The notes beneath the pieces were generated by a model, which saw nothing but the letters and a program-made list of their open reading frames with translations, was not told where the DNA came from and did no database searches. The position numbers were made by a program, and so were the translations under genes. From Flavobacteriaceae bacterium (GTDB lineage Bacteria > Bacteroidota > Bacteroidia > Flavobacteriales > Flavobacteriaceae), in the NCBI GenBank assembly GCA_021647985.1, contig JAKITQ010000020.1, positions 1 through 55,561 on the forward strand: a stretch of DNA of 55,561 nt. Reading direction: 5' to 3'. The number at the start of each line of letters is the position of its first letter. Position 1 is the first letter of the stretch. Shown piece after piece: positions 44,829-52,530 of the stretch.

Positions 44829-46127
44829 TCATAATTGATATTTATATAATTCTGCTATTACTAAATAATATTCCTTTTCTAATTGTAAATATTTGTCAAA
44901 GGAATTGTAAAAATAGTTGACCTCCATAAAATATTGAATAGATGAAATCTCTCCCAACTTCAAAGCTTTTTCCAACAATTCTGTATTATTAATTGTCGTT
45001 AAAATTTGTTTGTATTCCGTTAAAGTAATATTTAAATTTTGGTAATTGTAATAAAGTTGCTGTATTTCAGAATGATGCTGATTTTTATGTTCTTCAATTT
45101 TCACCTCACTGAATAAAGTTTGCGCTTTTTGAAATTTCACCGTGTTTTTATTCTCCCAGAGAGGAATAGTAAGACCTAAATGTATTCCTTGATATTGCTG
45201 TCCCAATATTGACTGGTAGCGATATCCTGCTTCCATTTTTGGTAATGTCATGGCCTTAGTTAATTCGACTTTCTTCTGATTTATTTCTTCTTCTTGTTGT
45301 AGTGAATTTAAAGTAGGGCTGTTTGACTCTATTGAATCCATAAGTGAATTAAACTCTGGAATGTTTGGTGGAACTGAATAAAAAGTATCTTCAAAAACAA
45401 TGGATAATCCACCATTTAGTTCAGTCAATTTTTGATTTAATTGAATGATTTTACTTGAATTAAAACGCATATCGTTTTGTAGATTAATCAACTGTAATTT
45501 AGCTTTGTTTGCATCTAAAATATTAGCTTCTCCATTATTTAGTTTTTTTTGATAATCACTATTTAATTTTTCTGCATTTTGAATTCGTTTGTCAAGTTCA
45601 ACTTGTTTTTTATTGTAATAAATCATTTCAATACAAGTTTGCTTTGCATTCAAAAGAATGTCTCGTTTTAATGCGGTTAATTGAAAATCAGTTTGTTCTA
45701 TTTGTAAGTTAGCGACTTGTTTTTTCTTACTGTAAGCGGTAGGGAAATCAAAGCTTTGCACTGCTAAAAAATCAGTTTGATTACCAGCACCTACCGGCGT
45801 ACCATTTAAATATTCATATTCAATGGAAGGGTTTTTTAGCGTTAAACCAGTTTTATATTGTAACTTTTTAGCTTCAATATACTGTTCGTTTGCTTGTATA
45901 GATTTGTTGTTCTTTTCTATATCTAAAAGCACGCTGTTTAAATTATGAATTTTGAATTTTGAATTTTGAATTTCACTTTGTGCACTTATATTTAATGTTA
46001 ATAGTATAAGAAAAGTCAAACAAATTTTGTTGAAAGTTTTAAATTTAAAATTCAACATTTCTAATTTAACATTCCCTTGCATTTCTAATTCAACATTTCC
46101 TGTTTTATTTTTTATATTATATTTCAT
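44829..46127 (-). CDS. TolC-family outer-membrane efflux protein
   Basis: 432 residues: a signal-like segment at about residues 36-50 (ICLTFLILLTLNISAQ), then the long helices and coiled coils of outer-membrane efflux channels (two OEP repeats, for example NKSIQANEQYIEAKKLQYKTG and LNSDYQKKLNNGEANILDANKA). It is the outer-membrane duct for the pump gene 11 bases upstream. The N terminus before the signal is unusually long and repetitive (GNVELEMQGNVKLEMLNFKF), encoded by short AT-rich repeats; ATG 46058 may be the real start. Four tandem copies of a 7-base unit at 45947-45974 lie just after the signal peptide. Confidence 0.85.
   Translation of the reverse strand: MKYNIKNKTGNVELEMQGNVKLEMLNFKFKTFNKICLTFLILLTLNISAQSEIQNSKFKIHNLNSVLLDIEKNNKSIQANEQYIEAKKLQYKTGLTLKNPSIEYEYLNGTPVGAGNQTDFLAVQSFDFPTAYSKKKQVANLQIEQTDFQLTALKRDILLNAKQTCIEMIYYNKKQVELDKRIQNAEKLNSDYQKKLNNGEANILDANKAKLQLINLQNDMRFNSSKIIQLNQKLTELNGGLSIVFEDTFYSVPPNIPEFNSLMDSIESNSPTLNSLQQEEEINQKKVELTKAMTLPKMEAGYRYQSILGQQYQGIHLGLTIPLWENKNTVKFQKAQTLFSEVKIEEHKNQHHSEIQQLYYNYQNLNITLTEYKQILTTINNTELLEKALKLGEISSIQYFMEVNYFYNSFDKYLQLEKEYYLVIAELYKYQL
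45947..45974 (+). repeat. Four tandem 7-base repeats in the 5' part of the TolC-like gene
   Basis: GAATTTT occurs at 45947, 45954 and 45961, then GAATTTC at 45968 (plus-strand reading). They encode residues about 52-61 of the TolC-like protein. Seven is not a multiple of three, so gain or loss of one unit would shift the frame. Confidence 0.75.
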
Positions 46128-46138
46128 TGTTTCTTAAT

Positions 46139-49100
46139 TTATAATTTAGCATTCAACATTTCATCATTCCTATTTGTCATGTAATAAACTACAGGCACGA
46201 TAAATATATTTAAGAGTGTTGAACTTAACAGCCCACCTAAAATCACTTTTGCCATTGGACTTTGTATTTCATTTCCTGGCAGATCGCCCGTTAATGCCAA
46301 TGGAATTAATGCCAATGCAGTTGTAAGGGCAGTCATTAAAATGGGATTCAATCTGTCTAAGGAGCCATTGATAACGGTATCATAAAGATTTACACCTTGT
46401 TCTCTTAATACTTGGTAGCGCGAAACGAGCAATATCCCATTTCTGGTGGCGATCCCAAAAAGTGTGATAAACCCAATAATGGAAGGAATACTGATAATGC
46501 CTGATGTAAACCAAATACTCAACACACCTCCAATAAGTGCTAGTGGCAGGTTGAGTAGAATAATACTTGCCATTTTCACATTTTTAAATTCTTGATAAAG
46601 CAAAAGGAAGATAATTAGCAAAGCCATTATGGAAGTAAAAAACAATATTTTTGACGCTTTTTCTTCGCTTTCAAATTGTCCACCGTATTGGATATGATAG
46701 CCCTCTGGAAGTTCAACATTACTGTTTACCCGTTCTTTAATTTGATTGACTATGCTTCTTAAATCTGCTCCTGCAACATTGGCTGAAACCACAATCTTGC
46801 GCTGTACATTTTCTCTGTTTATTGTGTTTGGTCCTGTTGTGGAAACAATATCAGCCACGTAATGTAAAGGAATTACGAATGATGAATTACGATTTTCGGA
46901 TGACTCGTAATTCCTAATTCCTAATTCATAATTATTTAGTTCACAATTAATTAAAGCGTTTTTAATATTTTCAATACTACCTCTGTTTTCATCATTAAAC
47001 CGTAATATCAAATCAAAACTTTTGTTGCTTTCAAAAACTTGAGACACCTTTTCTCCAGCAAAGGCAACATCAATAAACTTAGTGAATTGCCCAATTGAAA
47101 TACCATATTTTGCCAACATATCTCGTTTTGCTTTTATTTGTATTTGTGGAATTTCAATTTGCTGCTCTACACTAATGTCCACAAGACCTTCAATATTCTC
47201 AATATTCTTTTGAATTTGATTGGCAAGGGAGAACATTTTATTTAGGCCTGTACCAAAAAGTTTGATGGCAATATTGGCTCTGGTGCCTGATAGCATATGG
47301 TCAATTCGGTGTCCGATAGGTTGCCCAATTGTAATACTCGCTTCTGAAACAGCACTTAATTTCTTTCGAATGTCAGCCATAAATTCTTCTCTACTTCGGT
47401 CTGTTAAAACAAAGGGAGCATCAATTTCGGCTGCGTTTACGCCTTGTGCGTGTTCGTCTAATTCGGCTCTACCTGTTCTACGTGAGGTAATAGATATTTC
47501 GGGAACTGACAACAAAATAGTTTCGACCCTAGTCCCTATTTTATTGGATTCTTCCAATGAAATACCAGGCAAACTTACAGCTGCTATTGTTAGAGTTCCT
47601 TCATTGAATTGAGGCAAGAAACTTCTGCCCAAGCCAAACATTAAAAATGCAACTGCTAAAAAAAGCACAATAGATAAACCAAGAACTACTTTTTTAACTT
47701 TCATTACATTCGTTAAGGCAACTCGATAATGTTTGCCTAAAAAATTCTCTAACCAACTACCATCTGCTTGTTTTAAAAGCATTTTATTGTTCTTCAACAT
47801 AAAACTGCAAAGCACAGGAGTAAGTGTTACGGCAATAATTAATGAGGCAAAAAGTGAAACGATAAACGAAATACCGAGTGGCTGTAGCATTCTGCCTTCC
47901 ATTCCGCTAAGGAAAAACAGCGGAATAAATGCGACAATAATGATAAGTGTTGCATTAAATATGGAGGAACGTATTTCTTTTGAACCTTCATAAACAACAA
48001 CAAGCGTACTTTTTCTTTCCGATTTTTCTTTTTGTGCATTTTGTTTCAATCGTTTAAACACATTTTCAACATCTATTACCGCATCATCTACCAAAGAACC
48101 AATGGCGATCGCCATTCCTCCTAACGACATGGTGTTAATGGTCAACCCTAAAAATTTGAGTGTTATTATTGAAACGATAAGAGAAAGCGGAATGGCTACA
48201 AGGGAAATTACGGTTGTTCTAAAATTCATCAAGAACAAGAACATAATGATTACGACAAAAATTGACCCTTCAATCAATGCTTTTTGGATATTGCTGATGG
48301 ATGCTTGAATAAAATCTGCTTGACGAAATATTTTAGTATTGATTTCAATATCAGCAGGTAAAGTTTTGCTAATCTCTAAAATCGCCTCGTCAATTTTCTC
48401 TGTAAGCTCTAAAGTATTGGTGTTCGGTTGCTTTGCTACGGTCATTATAACAGCAGGATTTGCTTTTAATGAACCATCGCCTATTTTTGGAATGGCGCTG
48501 CCTATTTTAATTTCGGCAACATCTTCTATTTTTATGGGAACGTTATTTACTGTTTTGATTACGGCATTGCCAATTTCTTGGGTATTGTTTGACCTCCCAA
48601 TTCCTCTGATGATGTATTCACTACCATATTGGTTTAAAAATCCACCCGAAGAATTAAGATTACTTTCCTCACTTGCTTTTAGCAATTCAGATAAAGTAAT
48701 ATTGTAATACTTCATTTTTTGTGGAGATGCTAATATTTGATATTGCTTGTATTCTCCGCCAATTACAATAACATTAGAAACACCACCTGTTGCTAACAAT
48801 CTTGGTCGAATATTCCAATCGGCAAGCGTTCTTAAATCCATTGGACTAGCACTATCTGACGATAAACTGATGAGCATAATTTCACCCATAATGGATGATT
48901 GCGGTGCAAGAATAGGGTTACCAACGCCTTGTGGTAATTTTTCGGTTAGGGTGATTAGTTTCTCATTAACTATTTGTCTTGCTTTAAAAATATCCATTCC
49001 CCATTCAAACTCAATCCAAACAATTGAAATTCCAGCGGCAGATGATGACCTCACTCTACGCACATTGGTTGCTCCATTAACGGAAGTTTCAATCTGAAAA

Positions 49101-49294
49101 CTCACTAATTTTTCCACTTCTTCGGGAGCCATTCCGTGAGCCTCTGTCAATACTACGACTGTTGGTGCAGTAAGGTCGGGAAATACGTCAACTTCCATTT
49201 TAGAAGCAGTATAAATACCTGCTATTAAAAGAAGTGCAGATGCTACAATAATCATCAAGCGATTATGTAGTGAATATTGTATGATTTTGTCCAT
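46139..49294 (-). CDS. Heavy-metal efflux RND pump (CusA/CzcA family)
   Basis: 1051 residues, 12 transmembrane segments and two large periplasmic loops. Proton-driven export of metal cations with the adaptor and TolC partner. Family marks: MEVDVFPDLTAPTVVVLTEA near residue 31, the TM4 proton-relay motif AIAIGSLVDDAVIDVENVFK near 400, the second-repeat ITLFGIATRNGILLVSRYQ near 950 and PLALTGDLPGNEIQSPMA near the C terminus. The metal (Cu/Ag or Zn/Co/Cd) cannot be fixed by eye. An insertion of about 20 residues at about 787-808 (ELGIRNYESSENRNSS) is encoded by repeat-like DNA at 46869-46934. Confidence 0.92.
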   Translation of the reverse strand: MDKIIQYSLHNRLMIIVASALLLIAGIYTASKMEVDVFPDLTAPTVVVLTEAHGMAPEEVEKLVSFQIETSVNGATNVRRVRSSSAAGISIVWIEFEWGMDIFKARQIVNEKLITLTEKLPQGVGNPILAPQSSIMGEIMLISLSSDSASPMDLRTLADWNIRPRLLATGGVSNVIVIGGEYKQYQILASPQKMKYYNITLSELLKASEESNLNSSGGFLNQYGSEYIIRGIGRSNNTQEIGNAVIKTVNNVPIKIEDVAEIKIGSAIPKIGDGSLKANPAVIMTVAKQPNTNTLELTEKIDEAILEISKTLPADIEINTKIFRQADFIQASISNIQKALIEGSIFVVIIMFLFLMNFRTTVISLVAIPLSLIVSIITLKFLGLTINTMSLGGMAIAIGSLVDDAVIDVENVFKRLKQNAQKEKSERKSTLVVVYEGSKEIRSSIFNATLIIIVAFIPLFFLSGMEGRMLQPLGISFIVSLFASLIIAVTLTPVLCSFMLKNNKMLLKQADGSWLENFLGKHYRVALTNVMKVKKVVLGLSIVLFLAVAFLMFGLGRSFLPQFNEGTLTIAAVSLPGISLEESNKIGTRVETILLSVPEISITSRRTGRAELDEHAQGVNAAEIDAPFVLTDRSREEFMADIRKKLSAVSEASITIGQPIGHRIDHMLSGTRANIAIKLFGTGLNKMFSLANQIQKNIENIEGLVDISVEQQIEIPQIQIKAKRDMLAKYGISIGQFTKFIDVAFAGEKVSQVFESNKSFDLILRFNDENRGSIENIKNALINCELNNYELGIRNYESSENRNSSFVIPLHYVADIVSTTGPNTINRENVQRKIVVSANVAGADLRSIVNQIKERVNSNVELPEGYHIQYGGQFESEEKASKILFFTSIMALLIIFLLLYQEFKNVKMASIILLNLPLALIGGVLSIWFTSGIISIPSIIGFITLFGIATRNGILLVSRYQVLREQGVNLYDTVINGSLDRLNPILMTALTTALALIPLALTGDLPGNEIQSPMAKVILGGLLSSTLLNIFIVPVVYYMTNRNDEMLNAKL
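46869..46934. repeat. Repeat-derived insertion inside the RND pump gene
   Basis: GGAATTACGA (46869-46878) and TCGTAATTCC (46905-46914) are inverted, followed by further CTAATTC units. The same AATTACGAATT words fill the intergenic region at 49295-49441. The segment keeps frame and adds about 20 residues where related pumps have a short loop before IPLSQVADI-like sequence (here IPLHYVADI). Confidence 0.65.
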
Positions 49295-49441
49295 AGTTAA
49301 TTACGAATTTTAAATTACGAATTACAAATTGTGTATTTCGAATTATGCCTGTTAAATAGTAATTTTTTCATGTTTATATTCAGTTAATTACGAATTACAC
49401 TATGTTTTCGTTTTTTACCATTAATAATTCGTAACTAGTAA
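49295..49441. repeat. Cluster of AATTACGAATT-type short repeats
   Basis: The gap between the pump gene and the four-helix-bundle gene has repeated AATTACGAATT, AATTACAAATT and AATTCGTAACT words in both orientations. Similar words continue at 49793-49815 before the adaptor gene end. Confidence 0.7.
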
Positions 49442-49793
49442 TTAATTAGAATTACGAATTGATTTTTGAATACTTCCTATAATTTTAAGTAATTCTGTTA
49501 CATCCGCTAGAAGGCTTTCGCTTTGTTCATTGCTAATATATCCAGTGTCTGTTAATAACCTAATCCAATAGTGTGTTTCTCTTGCTTCTTTGTATGATAT
49601 AGTCAGTTTTGCAAAAAAATCTTTTTTACTTTGCCCTCCAATAGCCTCCTCAACATTTGCACCTATCGAAGTACCACAGCGTAATAATTGTTTACTCAAT
49701 ACGAATTCTTTCTTTTCAACACAGAGATATTGGTATAATTTTACAATTCTTACAGAAAAAGCGTAACTCTTAATTTATATTATCTTTTCTCAT
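49442..49793 (-). pseudogene. Four-helix-bundle (S23/IVP-type) protein, frameshifted
   Basis: The intact downstream part encodes EFVLSKQLLRCGTSIGANVE, EAIGGQSKKDFFAKLTISYK and EARETHYWIRLLTDTGYI, typical of the small four-helix proteins first known from 23S rRNA intervening sequences. The N-terminal part starts at ATG 49793 (MRKDNI) and is one frame off. Removing one A (T on the plus strand near 49775) restores IKSYAFSVRIVKLYQYL. As given it is a single-base frameshift pseudogene of about 117 codons; a sequencing error is possible. It sits between pump and adaptor genes and is flanked by short AT repeats. Confidence 0.8.
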
Positions 49794-49820
49794 AATTCGT
49801 AATTAAACATTCGTAATTTA

Positions 49821-51320
49821 TTAATGTTCATGACCGTGATCAGGCAATTTACCAGACATTGTCGCCAGTTTTATTTGGTATGCTCCTTTCGTCACTACTC
49901 TTTCATTTTCTTTTATGCCCGCTAATACTTGTACATTAACACCATCATTTATTCCGAGATTTAACTCTCTTTTTTGAAACCCTTCACCTGATGTTTGTAC
50001 ATAAGCATAATAATTCCCTTGCTCTTCTATAAGCGATGAATAAGGAATTACTAAAGCATTTTTAATCACATTTGTTTTTAGAAAAATTTCGATAAAAGAA
50101 CCTGGAATTATTTCTCCTTTATTGTCAATTTCAATGTTTACAGGAATATAATAGGCATTGTTGTTTGTGTTTTTACCATAAGAAATCAGCTTTCCGTTTA
50201 GGTTATCTGTACTGTAAACTTTATCATCATAAGCCATTTTGAAGTTGGCAGATGAAATACTGTTAAGCTTTGAAAAATATTTTTGAGGAACTTCAGCTTT
50301 TAGTATAAGCTTTCGGTTTTGTGAAATGCTTGCAATGGGTTGCCCAACTTCTACATATTGTCCTTCGCTGACCAATAAATTTTTGATATAACCTTTTATT
50401 GGTGATTTTACTTTTTGTCCACCTGCGCTATAACTATTAGCAATATTGTTATAAGTTGTTTTAGCATTCTCGTATTTAAGCTGTCTTTCGTAAAATTCTT
50501 TCTGTGAAATTATGTTGTCTTTTACCAGCTCATTGGCTCTTTCAAAGTCGGTTTTAGCTTTTTCGTAATTTGCTTTTGCATGCGTATATTTTGCATCTAA
50601 ATTATTTTCAATCAAGCCTTTTCCCGAAATTGTAAATAAGGTTTCACCTGAATTAACGGCTGATCCAATCAACTTTTTATTGTTTCCAAAAGTGATAACA
50701 CCACTACTTTTAGCAGTTATTATTACTGCATCACCTTGTGCAGGTAAAATTTGCCCTGTTGTTTTTATAATTTCAGTAAATGCTTGTCTTGCAACCACTG
50801 TATTCGCAAATTTTATTTGCCAAGCCTGATCTTTCAGATAAACAATTTGTTCACCAATTACATCTTCAAAAGGGTTTGACAAAGCGGTTTTTCCATCAGG
50901 GTAAACACGAATATTTTCAATAACAAGCTTATCCGTAAAATCTTTGGTTTTAATATCGAAAATAAGTTTTCCCTTTCCTGTATTTTTCGGGTTTAAAGCA
51001 AGTATAAAAATACCTGGAGAACTTGCCTTATTGCTGCTATTTCTTATGCCATTTTCGCCAATAATTAAGCTAACTGTTACTTTACCTTCTGTTAATGGTA
51101 AAAAATTTTCTCCGAGAACAGTAAAATGAGCAGCAAATTTTGAAGTTTCACCAACTATTAGTGGTTTAAATTCTACAAATAATTCCGATTTATCAGAATA
51201 CAATGTATAAGTAAGCTTTTCTAATCCGCTTGCTTCGTGTTCATGTTTTTCTTCAGTTGGGTTGTTGCAATTAATGAATAAAAGAGTAAACACAGTAATT
51301 ATAAATGATACATTTTTCAT
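49821..51320 (-). CDS. Efflux RND periplasmic adaptor (CusB-like)
   Basis: 499 residues. Lipoprotein-type signal (FIITVFTLLFINC, Cys near 19), then an His-containing segment (EEKHEHEASG), an extra N-terminal beta domain (residues 30-160), and the adaptor core: lipoyl/barrel-sandwich half SSGVITFGNNKKLIGSAVNS, coiled hairpin (KANYEKAKTDFERANELVKD), second half VKSPIKGYIKNLLVSEGQYV, and a membrane-proximal domain. It ends in GHEH, a possible metal ligand. It bridges the pump and the TolC-like channel. It precedes the frameshifted four-helix gene. Confidence 0.9.
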   Translation of the reverse strand: MKNVSFIITVFTLLFINCNNPTEEKHEHEASGLEKLTYTLYSDKSELFVEFKPLIVGETSKFAAHFTVLGENFLPLTEGKVTVSLIIGENGIRNSSNKASSPGIFILALNPKNTGKGKLIFDIKTKDFTDKLVIENIRVYPDGKTALSNPFEDVIGEQIVYLKDQAWQIKFANTVVARQAFTEIIKTTGQILPAQGDAVIITAKSSGVITFGNNKKLIGSAVNSGETLFTISGKGLIENNLDAKYTHAKANYEKAKTDFERANELVKDNIISQKEFYERQLKYENAKTTYNNIANSYSAGGQKVKSPIKGYIKNLLVSEGQYVEVGQPIASISQNRKLILKAEVPQKYFSKLNSISSANFKMAYDDKVYSTDNLNGKLISYGKNTNNNAYYIPVNIEIDNKGEIIPGSFIEIFLKTNVIKNALVIPYSSLIEEQGNYYAYVQTSGEGFQKRELNLGINDGVNVQVLAGIKENERVVTKGAYQIKLATMSGKLPDHGHEH

Positions 51321-51392
51321 TTTTAAGATTTTTATATTAATTTTTATAATGTTGAATTATGTTGTAATTCATCATTTAAAATTCAAAATTTA

Positions 51393-51653
51393 TTAGTGCT
51401 GATGTCCATCTTCGTGATTATGCTCGTGATTATCAGTATTGTTTGAAACACTATCTATTTCTACCTTAAACTCTTCTTGTTGATGTTTTTCGTCAAGGTG
51501 TTCTTCGTGTACAGATCCATCTTCGTGCTGATGTGTTTTTGGTGCGTGTTCGTGTGCTTCTTCTCCGTCGTGAGAATGACTATTTGATGTTTTTTTGCCA
51601 CAACTGGCAAACATAAAGGCTATTACAGTCAATGATAAAACTAATTTTTTCAT
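51393..51653 (-). CDS. His-rich small lipoprotein
   Basis: 86 residues. Lipoprotein signal MKKLVLSLTVIAFMFASC (Cys 18). The mature part is dense in His and acid: SHSHDGEEAHEHAPKTHQHE, VHEEHLDEKHQQEE and a NHEHNHEDGHQH tail. This suggests a metal-buffering or metallochaperone role in the periplasm for the efflux system. Low complexity means no family can be named. It lies 72 bases before the adaptor gene in the same direction. Confidence 0.75.
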   Translation of the reverse strand: MKKLVLSLTVIAFMFASCGKKTSNSHSHDGEEAHEHAPKTHQHEDGSVHEEHLDEKHQQEEFKVEIDSVSNNTDNHEHNHEDGHQH

Positions 51654-51775
51654 GGTAAGTGTTTTTAAGAAATGTTGAATTAGGAATGTTGAGTTTTAAA
51701 TTAAATGAAAAGAAAATACTGAAATGAAAAACTCAACATTTAAAATCCAAAATTTAAAACTTCTAAAAGTCTTGA

Positions 51776-52207
51776 TTATACAGCAATTGCAGGAGGGCCT
51801 CTAAGAGTATGTGTAGAATAGAAAAGTTGAAGGGGAACTACATAAATGTAATTAGGAGGTTTCTGTTTTATGGAAACTACTGTTGGCTTAAAAACTAAGT
51901 CTGTAATCTGAAAAAATGGATTAACACTACATGTCTTTTGCATACTATTATCAGTACTAAACACAAATTCAGTAAAAGCGAAAATATATGTAGAATGAGA
52001 AAAAAGATCAATTGGCTCATCATTTTCATCATGGTGGTCTTTTTCTTTATTGTCGTGATGATGGTGGTGTTTCCCATTCTTGTGGGACGGGCTGTGATGG
52101 TTTATTTCCGTAATATCATCATGATGATCATGAGGGATGACATTATGCACCAATACGAATGAAAATACTAATAATAGTACTAATGCTATGTAATTATTTT
52201 TTTTCAT
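51776..52207 (-). CDS. His-rich membrane-anchored or secreted protein
   Basis: 143 residues. One hydrophobic N-terminal segment (YIALVLLLVFSFVLVHNVI) is followed by a His-rich stretch (PHDHHDDITEINHHSPSHKN, GKHHHHHDNKEKDHHDEND), then a conserved-looking C-terminal part ending YSTHTLRGPPAIAV. Such proteins open metal-efflux operons in Bacteroidota, as here. It probably binds the exported metal or senses it; this is inference. First gene of the efflux transcript. Confidence 0.7.
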   Translation of the reverse strand: MKKNNYIALVLLLVFSFVLVHNVIPHDHHDDITEINHHSPSHKNGKHHHHHDNKEKDHHDENDEPIDLFSHSTYIFAFTEFVFSTDNSMQKTCSVNPFFQITDLVFKPTVVSIKQKPPNYIYVVPLQLFYSTHTLRGPPAIAV

Positions 52208-52214
52208 TCACTTG

Positions 52215-52222
52215 CAAATATA
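52215..52222 (-). promoter_or_regulatory. -7 box of the metal-efflux operon
   Basis: Minus-strand TATATTTG (52222 to 52215), an exact TAnnTTTG match, 7 bases before the first gene start at 52207. The -33 TTG is not evident, which would fit an activator-dependent promoter. Confidence 0.45.
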
Positions 52223-52368
52223 TTAAATTTAACGGTTTTTAGTTTTTTTTTAACTTTTTTTTCTTTGGACGTTAGAAAAACAAACTATGAAATCATAACG
52301 GGTTATCAAGTTCAAAAAAACGAAAATTTATTGATGGGTTTTTAAAGGCATAACCTTCTTAAAATATC

Positions 52369-52402
52369 AAAAAAAAGAAGTGCAAAAAGCACTCCTTTTT
52401 TG
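52369..52402 (-). terminator. Terminator of the phosphoesterase gene
   Basis: AGTGC/GCACT stem around a 5-base loop (52379-52393), extended by AAGG-type pairs, with a T run on the minus strand (52377 to 52369). It lies about 130 bases past the stop at 52531. Symmetric flanks could make it bidirectional. Confidence 0.65.
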
Positions 52403-52530
52403 ACTTTCTCGTCAGGCATCAAGGTATCCCTTTAATGGTTGCTCTCCAGCAGAGTCAATATTCGTTTAACGTAATTTTTAAAAGATAAGAGGTGTTCAAT
52501 TAATTACCGAAAATCAATTAAAATTAGAGC

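Larger units (their letters stand above)
52208..52530. other. Intergenic stretch upstream of the efflux operon
   Basis: Holds the efflux promoter box (52215-52222), the terminator of the phosphoesterase gene (52369-52402) and the second copy of TAATGGTTGCT (52433-52443). No ORF of interest. Confidence 0.6.

Noticed and set aside
47220-47612. 130-codon plus-strand ORF opposite the RND pump
   Set aside because: Antisense shadow of a long conserved gene; no recognisable motif and no promoter.
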